From Trochalopteron elliotii (taxonomy: Eukaryota > Chordata > Aves > Passeriformes > Leiothrichidae), in NCBI GenBank assembly GCA_024734555.1, contig JANPWX010000106.1, positions 3,377,067 through 3,441,066 on the forward strand: a stretch of 64,000 nucleotides of DNA, written 5' to 3'. The notes beneath the pieces are model-generated. The model searched no databases. It had not been told where the DNA came from and worked only from the letters and a program-made list of their open reading frames with translations. Below are positions 38,941 to 49,930 of this stretch, piece by piece; the stretch's first letter is position 1; each line of letters starts with the position of its first letter. The position numbers were made by a program, and so were the translations under genes.

Positions 38941-39075
38941 AAAATAACAGCAATTACCTAATTACAGCATGGCCATGCTAAAGATCACATTAATGGCCAC
39001 CAGTGATGATGAATAGGAAGGCAATGACATGAATGAAATCATAATTAGTGGAGCATGAGGTAGGTGTTATGTTAA
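38941..39075. promoter_or_regulatory. Candidate conserved noncoding/enhancer element with a 14-bp palindrome
   Basis: Paired homeodomain cores AATTACCTAATTA are followed at once by the perfect palindrome AGCATGGCCATGCT (38,966-38,979). Then come CACATTAATGG, GATGATGAAT and ATCATAATTAG. There is no open frame of note. This dense, ordered AT-rich motif content is typical of developmental enhancers in gene deserts; function is inferred. Confidence 0.35.
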
Positions 39076-39982
39076 ACATCCAATGCAAAAAAAACAACAG
39101 CTCTGTACAGGTGGGTTGAAATGTTACATGTAAAACTTAACCTGCAACAATCCCACTTTCAGGAGACAAGAATAACCCTTACATCATTTGTTAACCTGTT
39201 CTGGGTTTTATTCACCAACCAGGGAAGCACAGGCTGGGTGTGACACTCTCCAGATCTCCTCTCTGCCCTCCTCGAGGTGCTCTGTACCTGTCCCAGCCTG
39301 GCTGGGTTTGATACCAAAACTCTGGGTTTCTCTTCCCTAAAGACAGGCACTGGGGCTGCTCTCCTGGGAGCTCACCAGCTACTGAGAAAGGAGAAATTCA
39401 CCTGGAGCAGCAGGAGAGTGGAGGTGCTCCAAGCCCAGTGCAGGCAAATGGTAACTCAGATTTCCACTCACAGCATCTCTGGGAAGGGTTTGATATCCCG
39501 TGTGTGTCACAGACATGTGAAAGATTTGCTGCTGTTGAATTAGCAGAAACCCAGCAACATTTATACTGTTTAGGTTGCAAAGGTTTCCATCAGCACTGAA
39601 CAGGTGATTTTTCATTGTTGCAGTATGTGCAGTGCTAAGGTGGCATCTTATATCTGTTATTGATTTCCCTGATGCTGCCTTCAAAACTGGCTGCATCTTC
39701 CTCCTTCTGTAAATCTCAGGGTCTCCAAGTGAGCTCTGGAGCTCAAGTGTTTGCTCCTGTCTTTGCATGTTCTTGTGTTTCAGGTCTGAAATTACGGAAT
39801 TTCCAGAAATCTGGTACATAGGTGTATTTTTAGGACAGCAGAACAACTGATCTTTTCCTGAGTGGATCAAAAGATGGCATTGAAGTCAGGAGTTTTAAAT
39901 GGGAGGAGAAAAAGGGAAGAAACTGTTGCTGCTAAAACACCTTAGGGTCCCCTGCTATAAAGAATTTAATTCAGTTGCCTGC
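39076..39982. other. Noncoding stretch up to the assembly gap
   Basis: The longest frame is 163 codons on the minus strand (39,379-39,870). Its product is rich in Q, S and H, matches no family known to me and is overlapped by an 88-codon plus-strand frame. No acceptable exon boundaries were found. Treated as noncoding, with some doubt. Confidence 0.5.
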
Positions 39983-40368
39983 NNNNNNNNNNNNNNNNNN
40001 NNNNNNNNNNNNNNNNNNNNNNNNNNNNNNNNNNNNNNNNNNNNNNNNNNNNNNNNNNNNNNNNNNNNNNNNNNNNNNNNNNNNNNNNNNNNNNNNNNNN
40101 NNNNNNNNNNNNNNNNNNNNNNNNNNNNNNNNNNNNNNNNNNNNNNNNNNNNNNNNNNNNNNNNNNNNNNNNNNNNNNNNNNNNNNNNNNNNNNNNNNNN
40201 NNNNNNNNNNNNNNNNNNNNNNNNNNNNNNNNNNNNNNNNNNNNNNNNNNNNNNNNNNNNNNNNNNNNNNNNNNNNNNNNNNNNNNNNNNNNNNNNNNNN
40301 NNNNNNNNNNNNNNNNNNNNNNNNNNNNNNNNNNNNNNNNNNNNNNNNNNNNNNNNNNNNNNNNNNNN
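39983..40368. other. Assembly gap (386 Ns)
   Basis: An uninterrupted run of N. Flanks are ordinary AT-rich DNA. Frames spanning it are artefacts. Confidence 0.99.
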
Positions 40369-41849
40369 GCCTCTTATCTCAAATAGCTTTGAAAATCTCC
40401 TTTGGCAAGCAGCCCAAGTGTGAAAGAGCAATTCTGTTTTAGACTGAACTTGTAAAGAATCTGGAAAGGTAACAGGCTCTGCTGGATGTTATTTCTGTCC
40501 CCTCCTCTGCTGTCTGCTCTCCAGATTAGTTTTTTAATCTGAGTGTCTGGCTGCTTCTCATCTTGCTGATGCAAAATCTCCCAATATCCAGCAGGAGAAA
40601 GGTTCTCATTGCTTTCAATAATCTTTGGATCATGCCATTAGCTTCACTTAAGCTTTGGGTCTAGTTCTGCACGGTTCAAAGGATTTATAGTCTCTACTCC
40701 AAGTTCTTATCCAGTTTTTCTGAGTTTGTTTAACTCTGTAGATATGAAAGGTCTCAGCTCTTCACTTGAGTATGAGCTGTATCTGCTGCTACCAATAACA
40801 TAGACATTTAGTGTAGGAAGGAAGGAAAAAAGGACATTGTATAATAATGTTTAGCTGGTGAAACAAGAGGAAATGTCTTCAACCTGTGATACATTTGGGT
40901 TGCTTAAGCTATGAATGAGGCATTGTTAGATGAATATTAAATATACATGTATATATTAAATATTTAACTTGATCTTTGTTCAGTTTTCCTTTCTTGTAAT
41001 TCCTTTTCAGTGTCCATAGAAAACAAACCTGATTTTTATACTGCTTGCCAGTAGTGACCTCAAATTTTCTGCTTGTGTTAATAATATCAATTACATGCAC
41101 ACATGAGTCACGTTGAACTTTGTTACTGCATTGGAGGAGCACTTTTTGGAATTTGTCCACAACACCTTTGCCATGAAAACGTTCCCTTGTTGCTTGAAAT
41201 AGTCTGTGAGTGCACATACTCTTCCATGCATATGTACAGCTCTGGAAGATCTTCCTAATTTTTCCTATAATTCCTAATTTTTTTCAGTATAAAGCTGAAC
41301 CATGCAACTGCTCAGTAACTTGAGCAGAGATGCTAAAAGAACTCCAGAGAAATGCTGTTATCAAGGAGAGAAATGAGGGTAACCTGAAATGTCGTTTCCC
41401 AACACTCCCTGGAATCCCCAGGTTTGCTGCAGACCACAAATACATTTTAAACCTTAGCTTAGTGTATACCCACAGTATGTCCCCTACAGCTGTGAACTGC
41501 TACTCTTTGTTTAGGACTGGGCAAGGCTCCAGTGGCTCTGTTCTTACAAGGAATGCATTTTCCAGTGTTTTGAGTTAATGACTATTATTCAAGCTGAAGT
41601 CAGTTCCTTTCTCACACTATTTTAGGCTGTGTGTGGTAAACCTTTGTGCCACTGTTCTCCTCAAAAAATTCTGCTATTTTCTTACTCAAACCAATACAAA
41701 TGATATCAAGCTCTTTATCTTATGAAATAAATGTTGGTTATCTTCATAATGAATCAATCCTGAAATGAAGCAGGTTGGTATTTCTGCTGGCCTACTGACC
41801 CTCCTTTTTATTGCTGCTGCTCCACACAGTAGTGTGGGGAAGTTCCTGT
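40369..41849. other. AT-rich noncoding stretch
   Basis: No gene supported; a 102-codon minus frame (40,909-41,217) is unrecognised. ATATACATGTATAT at 40,941-40,954 is a perfect 14-bp palindrome in AT-rich DNA. GAAATAAATGTTGGTTAT near 41,723 resembles the 3' end shared by MIR and L2 elements. Confidence 0.5.
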
Positions 41850-41916
41850 TATATTTGGTGATGTACAAATACAGAACAAAAGGCCCCTGCCCTGATGGCT
41901 GAAAGTTTAGATATTT
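41850..41916. repeat. Possible ancient MIR-like SINE fragment
   Basis: TATATTTGGTGATGTACAAA, then ACAGAACAAAAGGCCCCTGC, CCTGATGGCTGAAAGTTTAG. This follows the order of an old amniote SINE segment I recall, 'gtgctgtacaaacacatagtaagagacagtccctgccccgaagagcttacagtctaa'. Diverged; memory-based. Confidence 0.5.
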
Positions 41917-42449
41917 CTATTGATTGAATAAATATTGGATATTTGTCTTTTCTCACCAGAAAGTGATACATTAGGGCCACTGTTTCCTGGAGAGATAAAC
42001 AGGGAATTCTGAGGATGGGAAGGAATTAGGCATGAAGGAGACTTGCTGTAGTGGGGGAAGCCAATGTGTGACACTCCAAGGTTCTTCCTCTCTTTCTCCT
42101 TTTACTTTTATTTCAACCTGATACTTTATTAATCAGACTTTGATCAGAACTTCCATATGTGTGTTTTCCAGTATTTACTCCATCTTTGTGCCCCTGAGGT
42201 GGTTCCACGTCCTTGCTCCCAGGGGATAGAGTGGATGCTGGGAGGCTGCAGCCTCCGTGTGCAGGACTCTCAGACCATCCTGTCTGCCTCACCTGCATTA
42301 TCCAAAACCTCTCTCCTGCAGTGAGAAACTCTCCAGGAAAGTGTTTGCCTTGGATACTGGGCCACATCCACCCCTGCACTGCTCAATACCTGCACATTGA
42401 TCCCTCAGGCATTTTAGTCCTTATTTATATTTGGATTGTGTTGTGATTT

Positions 42450-42476
42450 CCATTTAAATTAAAATTAATTAAATGG
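42450..42476. repeat. Short AT-rich inverted repeat
   Basis: CCATTTAA (42,450-42,457) and TTAAATGG (42,469-42,476) are perfect 8-bp arms around an AT-rich loop with TAATTAA-type cores. Confidence 0.7.
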
Positions 42477-42759
42477 GATATTTTACTTTTTGAAACTGTA
42501 TAGGGAAAATATTTTTATTTCTGTTTTAAAGTGAGAATATTGCTTAGCATTTTTATTTTTATAGCTTTCTTTGCACATGCTTTTCTTTGCTAAGCTTAGT
42601 TACACAGAAATATAATTTTATTTTGAAAATGTAAAGCTTCTTAGGAGTACAGTTAAGAAAATATACCCAGGGAAAACAAGATGCTAGTCTCATCTGAAGG
42701 AAGAACAAAACTAGTTATGAAATAATTTCAATTTAAAAAATAACTTTGACCAGTTTTAC

Positions 42760-42900
42760 TCTCCATTCAGTGACAACAGCCCTGATAAAATGCATCTAAT
42801 TAACACCCAGCAGATAACAATTATCTTGTATAATTATGATGAGCTTGTTTGTTCTTTAATTGACAGCTTAGGCAATGTTTTATGATGTTTATTTGACCTT
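42760..42900. promoter_or_regulatory. Candidate enhancer with inverted GATA pair and homeodomain/MEIS motifs
   Basis: Visible motifs, in order: TAATTA (42,797-42,802), the inverted GATA pair AGATAA-CAA-TTATCT (42,812-42,826), TATAATTATGAT, the forkhead-type TGTTTGTT (about 42,846), and TTAATTGACAGCT (about 42,856) joining a homeodomain core to a MEIS/TGIF TGACAG core. It lies immediately before the GC-rich islet at 42.9 kb. Function is inferred. Confidence 0.4.
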
Positions 42901-42904
42901 GCAG

Positions 42905-43215
42905 CTAATCTGCCCCCTGCTCCCGTGTGCTGCCGAGCGCGGGGCTCTCGGATTTCATCCTCAGCGCTCGGCCCTCGTCACTGTCACTGTCACTGTCACT
43001 GTCACTGTCACTGTCACTGTCACTGTCACTGTCACTGTCACTGTCACTGTCACTGTCACTGTGGGTGCCGTGTCCTGTCCCTGTGTCTGTGCAGTGTGAC
43101 CGTGATCCCGGCCCCTGTGCTGCCTGTCGGGCCGTGTCTGTGTGTCCGTGCAGGGAGCAGCAGAGCCTGCAGCAGCCACACGACATTCCCTGCTCCTCCC
43201 CAGGGCCAGGCTGCT
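42905..43215. other. GC- and CpG-rich islet around a hexanucleotide array
   Basis: The flanks of the (GTCACT)n array are GC-rich and carry CpGs (GCCGAGCGCGGGG before; GTCGGGCCGTGTC after), unlike the AT-rich surroundings. This could be a small CpG island or a GC-biased minisatellite hotspot. Its right half shares CGTGCAGGGAGC with the islet at 7.4 kb. Confidence 0.55.
42977..43062 (+). repeat. (GTCACT)n hexanucleotide tandem repeat, about 14.3 copies
   Basis: Perfect over 86 bp. GTCACT has no stop codon in any plus frame or in two of the three minus frames. This explains the overlapping long frames at 42,875-43,563, which encode SL, HC, VT or SD dipeptide runs and are not genes. Confidence 0.98.
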
Positions 43216-45587
43216 CCCCCTTTGGGAGCACAGCACGCCTGTACCTGCTGCTTTCACAGAGAGCTGAGCCAGATTTTGCATCACTGCCCCAATCTGTGAG
43301 AAGGTACCCAATAGTCCACCAAAAACCAAATGTCTTTGTTGGTGGAACAGAAGCACTTGGTTTTCCTGCATTTCCTTGATTTTCATTTTCCTGCTGAATG
43401 AAATCTCTTTGCTGCCCTGTAAATAATGAAGTCTTGTGTGCCTGTGGTACCTGGCTGCTACAATAATGAGCAAAGCTGTGCTTTCCCCAGGTTGCCTCAC
43501 TACCCTTGTCCTTGGAGATTTGGAATGAAGGGGAATCTCCAGTGTGTCAGTCCTGCTTGGCACATGGTGTACTCTGTGAGTCAGATTAATGTGAGGGGTT
43601 GCATCTCTGAAATAAATTTTAAATTAATTTAGTGAAAAACAAATAGGAAATATCCCCCAACAAGGTTTTGTCTGATATTTCTGGATTCTGGGGATTCCAT
43701 TAGAGAGGGAAATAGCCTGGGAAAAGCTTTTCTTATCACATCATCGTGTCCTTTTCACTTCAAGGCAGTATTAGAAAGTGCAGTGGTGCATAAGACTTAG
43801 TAATAGCTATTATTATTTGTTAAGCATTGTCTTTTACTGTGCTGAGAACATTGGGGTTTCTGTCCTACATGGATCATTACTTTGGGTATGCAAGATTTTT
43901 CAAACAGTAAGTGTCCTTGATGATTAGAGAAAGATTATCACCAAGTGCTGCATTTTTATTTGGGGTTTTTTTTGTTGTTGTTGGGTTTTGTTCTAAATGA
44001 AAGGACTGAGTTTCAAACTGAATGTAGTTATCTGTAGCAGAATTCTGGTTTGAGGATGAGATAAAATATGTCAAACAACTTAACCTTGATCCTCTCTCAA
44101 CATAAATTGAGTGGAAGGAGATGTAGAAAAATCTCCTGCATGTGCTATTGTGATTTTAGGTCCCCAAGCTGGGAGTATGGCCAAACCCAGTCCAGGTGCT
44201 TGGGTTCTCAGGTGTTGGGATAGATTCTCTTCATTCTTTAGGGTGATTTTATCTCCATATGAAAGTCAAGGTAATGGACAGCTGGACTTCCAGCTTCATT
44301 AATTGAAATATTCCATCTAAAACCAATGGATAAGGGTTTGGGTTGGCAGGAGCTGTGGATTTCATGTAGTATTTTCTCTCCTTTTTGAGAAGTATTCTGT
44401 AGAGGGAAATCTCTGTTCAAGTTAAATCAAGGCAGATTTATCTATCTATTACTGGTACATAAAATAATAAATGGAATAAAGTTTGGAGATGTATCCAATA
44501 GTAAGAAATCTTCTGAAGAGACCTTATAGTATTATCTGACCTTTAAAGTAAACTGGAATTTATTCAAATGCCATAGGCACAAATTAGATGCTTTTCGCTT
44601 TGAAATTCATGGGGCAACTATTGATAGAATTAATAAAGAATAATTTTTCAGAAAAAGTGAACATATGGCTTGTTATTACTGACTTCAAGCCACAATCAGA
44701 ACATTATCTAAATAACTCCAGAATACCAGCAGTATGTTCTCAAGCATCTCGTACATTAGAGCACGACTCCTCAGATACTTTGAGACTATGAATGTTCTGT
44801 CGTCGATCTTTTTCAGCAGTGTTGTCTCTGTTCTGACTCCTAATCCCATTAAAGATCTTTATTTTCAGGATTTTATAAAGGTACTGTAAAAAATTTTAAG
44901 TAGGCCTGAGGTAACGTTACAAACTTTTACCTTGGGAATGTTTTTCAGAAACTGAAGCATTAATTAGAATCAGTCTAAGTACCCACAAGTATTTTTTCCC
45001 TTTTTGTTGTTGTTTCTTGTGGTGTTGGCTCTCCTGACGCTTAATTACTCTGATTCTTTTTCAGTGTAATTTTCCAGTCCTTTACTCATGTTCCTTCAAA
45101 TCTTCCTGAGTTGAGTAAATAGATGCAGTGGGATGAGCTGAGAAAACGAAAGACTTGCAGAATTTTTCCCAGTCTCAGGGGAAAAATATTGCAGCTTTTC
45201 TCCCTAAGTTTTTTGCTGATCCTAGTGACCAGACAACTCCCAGCCAGCTCTGACTAAAGACATTTTAAAATGTTTTTAAACACAGGCAGAATATTTTATC
45301 CTGGACTACTTCTCTCTCCAGGTTGCCTCGTACCCCTGAAGGAGGAGCTGGAACCAAGTCCACTGGGCAGGAGACTCAGAGCACTGGGAATTTAAATGTC
45401 TTGCTCATCTAATTTGGCTGTGAGCCATTTTATTCCTCTCTGTTTCATTGATGTATCTATTTAAATGCTTTAAGAACTGGGGCTCTCTCCCAGCAGGGGT
45501 TTGCAGAGTGCATTGCAGGAGGGATCCTGACCTTGTTGGGGCCCTCTGTTTCCTGAGAATGAAGTAATAATAGAATAGACTCATTAT
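43216..45587. other. AT-rich noncoding stretch
   Basis: No gene seen. At 43,805-43,871 the order CTATTATTATTTGTTAAGC ... TACTGTGCTGAGAACAT faintly resembles the front half of the MIR-like repeat noted at 41,850, at low confidence. Confidence 0.5.
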
Positions 45588-46141
45588 ACAGAATCATGGA
45601 ATGGTTTGGGTTGAAAAGAACCTTAAAGCCCATCTTGTTCCATTTGCCCTGGGCAGGGACACCTTCCACTATCCCAGGTTACTCCAAGTCCTGTCCAGCC
45701 TGGCCTTGGACACTTCCAGGGATCCAGGGGCAGCCACAGCTTCTCTGGGCACCCTGTGCCAGGGCCTCAGCACCCTCACAGGGAAGAATTTCTCCCTAAT
45801 ATTGAACCTTCTCACTTTCAGGTTGAAGCTATTCTCCATTGTCCTGTCACTCCAGGCCCTTGGAAATTGTCTCCATCTCTCCTGTTGCCTCCTTCAGATA
45901 CTGTAAGGCCACACTGAGCTCACCCCAAATCTTCTCTTCAGGTGAACAATCCCAGCTCTCCCAGCCTTTCCTCCCAGCAGAGCTGCTCCATCCCTCTCAT
46001 CATCCTGGAGCCTCTTCTGGACCCTCTCCAGCAGCTCCAGCTCCTCCCTGTGCTGGGCCCGGGGCTGGGGCAGCTCTGCAGGTGTGGTCTCACCTGGGCA
46101 GGGCAGAGGGGCAGAATCCCCCTCCCCTGCTGGTCACGAAG
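45588..46141 (-). mobile_element. CR1 LINE, 3' UTR-containing fragment (about 550 bp), reversed
   Basis: Plus strand begins with the reverse complement of the CR1 terminus (CAGAATCATGGAATGGTTTG). It continues through CCTGGGCAGGGACACCTTCC, AGGGCCTCAGCACCCTCACA, GAATTTCTCCCTAATATTGA, CATCCTGGAGCCTCTTCTGG and AGGTGTGGTCTCACCTGGGC to CTGCTGGTCACGAAG. On the minus strand this is the last part of a bird CR1, 5' truncated with no reverse transcriptase core. It is the best preserved transposon here and so probably the youngest. Frames at 45,596-46,318 are read through it and are not genes. Confidence 0.95.
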
Positions 46142-48114
46142 CAGAAATTTAAAAGTTTGGATCTAACAAAGGCAGTGACTGTGAGGAGTTGCTATTGCCC
46201 CAAGTTAACATGCACAGAAAAGGGGCTAAATGTAACTCCCTTTTCTTGGCCTAGTGCTCAGAGGAAAGAGGAGAAACTGGCTCCTTGGGAACAAGAAAGA
46301 AGAGACTGCCTTTATTGAAAGAAAAGCCAAGAAGAGATGCACACCTCCCCCATCAAAACAAACAAACAAAAAAGCCAAAGCTAAATAACCCTCCACTGTG
46401 GCTCACAGCATCACAGCTCTTTGTTGAGCCCCATTCTGCAGAGATTTCTGGCTCCTTGCTGCATTTTGAAGCTCTCTTGCTATTTAAATTATTCTTAGGA
46501 GACAGCCTTGTGTCTTTACTTGGCTGCCTTTGCTTTTTTTCCCATTTCTTTTCTTTTCTTGATGAGTCATTCTACCAGCCTCTACCCTCTCATCAGATAG
46601 ACCAGACAATGAAGTCACTGGGGTTGCCTGAGAGCAAAATTGGCCCCATTATCCACAACCACTGTGCCTTGTCACTGATAATATACTGCTCAAGGGCTGG
46701 CCCTCAAAGTAGGATGGAAAATCACCAGGGACAAGAAACCTTCTACCCAAACAAAAATATTTGTTGAAGTTCTTCTGGTATGTGTTTTAAATTTGGTGAA
46801 ATGCTTCCAGCTGAAAACAGGAAATCGCACACAAATAAAACTGGTGTTATATTTTGTCAATGTAGGAGGGAGAGCAAATTATCTGATAGTGTCCCTTTTG
46901 TGCACCAGCTTCAGCCTTCTGAAATTAGCAGTGGTAGGAGACTTTTATTAGTGTTCTAGTATAAACCAGAAGGCTTTATAATGGAAGGAGAGGAAAGAAG
47001 GATGCTTGACAAAAATGATTCTTCAGTAGCACTGTACACAGGCAAAGTTAAATTTCTCATTTCTAGAGGAACGTGGGTGGAGAAATACCTACCCCAGGAA
47101 ACTTTATTCTACAAACAAAACACAGTGAATATGAGAAGGGGAACAAAGCAAGGATGAGGGAAGTGACTTTTTCAAAAGGGTATGGCAGGTCAGTAACTGC
47201 CTGGAACCAAGAATGGCACTTGGGCTTTCTGAATATCTTTCTGTCCTTTCTGCTGAGGCACAGAACCCTGCAAAGCATAAAGAGACTCAGATAGTGCTGA
47301 TGGCTTGTGGTCTGCTCAGTGTATGCAACAAAGTCTTTTGGGATCTACAGTAATCTGATGAGGAATTCCATAATAACTGCTAATATTAAACCATTCACAA
47401 GTCCAACTGCTCGCATCAATAATGGACAGAAGAAAAGCTGAACAGGAAAGAAACCAAGTCTTGCAAAACCATAACTTCCATAGAGAGCTCTTCCTTCCTT
47501 TTGGTATTTTTAACAGTAGGAAAACCTTCTTATTGCTTGGCTAGTCCATTCCTAGACTTGTGCCCATCAATGGGCTTTGGAGAGACTCAAGTGGCTGAGT
47601 TTTATCATCTGCCAAAGCCAATCATTCTTTTGATTCAAAACTGGTGCCTGCTCATTAATCATTTTTTTTTGCATCCCTCTGTTCTGAACACAGCTGAGCC
47701 CCCTCGCTTCTGTGCCCTCTATTAACTTGGTATAAAAGTCTGCTTTCTCTTCCTGCTGCATCTCCAGCCCAGGCACCCTGAATGCATTGCTAAAGGTGAC
47801 TGAAATCTGCTGGGAGAAGGGAGACTCAGAGCTGGAGGTGCTGCTCAGGCTGCTCTTTACGTCATGTCTGCAGGGAGCACAGACAGCCTCAGCAGTGCTG
47901 AGCCAGTGACACTTCCATCCTCCCTGGGAAGGGAGAACCTTATGTTTGCAAACTCGCCCCAGGAGCACAGTCCAGAAGGTGACTACTTTCATCTGTCTGT
48001 TAAAGTCATCTTGCACTATTTTTCCAGCCTGATTATATCTTACCAACTGTCTGGCTTGACTATTCTGCCGTGATTCTTGCTTGCAGTTTGTCACACTGAT
48101 GGAAGATTAGCTCT
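46142..48114. other. AT-rich noncoding stretch
   Basis: Frames of 160 codons (46,285-46,767, plus) and 175 codons (47,567-48,094, minus) are the longest here. Neither resembles a known protein; the first is low-complexity K/N/L-rich. Treated as chance. Confidence 0.5.
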
Positions 48115-48204
48115 GTCTGTGTGTGTGTGTGGTTTTTTTTCTTTTTTTTTCTTTTTTCCTTCTTTTTCTCTCTTTTTTTTCACCCCCCTCCTCTCATTTC
48201 CCAG
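48115..48204 (+). repeat. (TG)n plus long pyrimidine tract ending in CAG
   Basis: TG-rich sequence (48,115-48,132) runs into about 65 bases of almost pure T/C that end CTCATTTCCCAG at 48,204. In form this is a strong 3' splice-acceptor region on the plus strand, but simple repeats can mimic one. Confidence 0.6.
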
Positions 48205-48282
48205 TGTGGCATTTAGGATGGAGGCTGAAAATATTGAACAAACTGCTGATGTCCCCAAGATTCAAATGTGTGAAAGAGACTC

Positions 48283-49906
48283 GTAAATGAGTCTAGCACA
48301 CTCAGAAACATTCTTAACATCTGTTCAAGCAGGAGTCCCAACTCCCTTTCTCTGAAAGCACAATTTGTCCTCCCTGTTATTTAAAACTTCAGATTTCTTT
48401 AGATTTGGATAATATCAAAGTGGAGCTAAGGAAAATAAACCCCCTGATTATGGATACAGCAGTTACAATGGGAGGTGTGGTGGGGATGGAGCAAAATTAG
48501 AGAATTTTAACTGCAGAGTGTCCTCAGTTTCTCTTATATTTAAGTTTTCTCCTTACACAGCAGTATGGAAAGTAGTTGCAAGCCCTGCGGGTTACGTCCT
48601 CTGGACTGGTAGACATGGGTTTAGTGACTGGTCTTACAGAGTAGAAAAACAACAATTTTTTCCTCTTAAAATTTACTACTTAATAGAATGAAAGGCACCT
48701 TAAAACTTGATAAAAATAATTTCAGGCTTTTTAAAATTTTATTTTCATATATACCCCTGTTGAGACAAAAAAATATCTCTAACTCACTCAAATTTTGCCT
48801 GTCAGTAAACATTTCAGGATCCTGTCCCCAAAATGCAATTGCAAAACTCTCAACACTTCTGCAATTTAGTGAGAGAAAGGCTATAAATAGCCAGCCAGAC
48901 AGAGGCACAGCAGGGAGAGCCCAGGGGTCTGAGCTTCCAGCCTCTCTCTGCAACCACAGTAAAGAACTGCAGACACAAACATGACAACAGAGAAGAAAAA
49001 AAGCAACTGGTAACTCTGAAAATCAGTAAAATAAATGGCTGCATTTAATAAAGCTGCTGAATGGGCTGTGCAGTTGGCTGGGCTCTGAGGATGCTGCAGT
49101 ATCCTCTGCTCAGGGATGAAGTCACGGCATTCCAGCCCACAGGGCTCTGAGCAGGCTGCCCCTGCAGAGGGAGGATCCTGCTGCAGATCAGGGTGTCCTG
49201 GGCAGCACAGCCCAGCTGTTTTCCTGATGTCCAGGGCTAAATCCCACTGCTGGGTGGGACTGCAGCAGGCTGGGAGCTGGGAACAGGGGTTTAAGCACAG
49301 TTTTAATGCAAGCAGATAAGAAATCTGTGTGATATTGTGAATATTCCAAGGAACTGAACAACTTTAATCACAATTAATCCGTTAACATTCCCTGTTTAAG
49401 TGACATTTATTGCTACAAATGTCTTATGGTGGTAACAATAGTGGCTCCATTGCAATTATTCCACCTTTTAAAATCCATACCACTGCTTTTACTTCTTTTC
49501 GATAGAGAAATGATGTAAGTCATGAGCCTTGTTGCTGATGTTTTACAGAAAGATGAAATACTTTTCCTTGGGAAGGTTAATGTGCTGCAAGTCTTCCCAT
49601 CATTAGGAACAAAAATATACCAGCAGGTGGGACATATCCAGAACAGAGAGTTCTGTGAAATTCTACTTGAAACAGGCAATAAAACTAGCAATGGCATTTC
49701 AGCTTAGAGGCCTCCTGCAGCAGTGATCTATAGCACCAAGGAGAAATTCCATGGAATATACCTGTTATTTTGAGAACAATTACATTTTTGCAACTGTGAT
49801 AACAATTTTCCAAGTGCACATTGGTCCCAAAAGCCTGACAAGTGTTCTTTCCTGAGAAAAAGGTCACTTCCAAAGTGAACACCAGCACAAGGACATCAGT
49901 TAAATC
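48283..49906. other. AT-rich noncoding stretch
   Basis: No gene, CpG patch or clear transposon. Frames are at most 98 codons and overlap on both strands. Confidence 0.55.
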
Positions 49907-49930
49907 TGATTACACTTGGTAGTGTAATCA
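49907..49930. repeat. Perfect 10-bp inverted repeat with 4-base loop
   Basis: TGATTACACT (49,907-49,916), loop TGGT, AGTGTAATCA (49,921-49,930). Each arm contains a homeodomain-type TGATTA/TAATCA core. It could form a short hairpin or be a dimeric protein-binding site. Confidence 0.9.

Noticed and set aside
39899..40442. Open frames of 155-174 codons
   Set aside because: Almost entirely unknown residues across the run of Ns.
42977..43062. CRISPR-like array
   Set aside because: A pure 6-bp tandem repeat without spacers, in a vertebrate genome.
42875..43563. Several overlapping open frames of 74-200 codons, including SD- and VT-dipeptide-repeat proteins
   Set aside because: They are read through the (GTCACT)n repeat, which lacks stops in five of six frames. 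The unique flanks are short and unlike any protein.
45596..46318. Plus-strand frames of 67-159 codons
   Set aside because: They translate the antisense strand of a CR1 3' UTR.
47567..48094. 175-codon minus-strand frame as a gene
   Set aside because: Product unlike any known family and no promoter or CpG context. Kept only as a chance frame, though it is among the longest.
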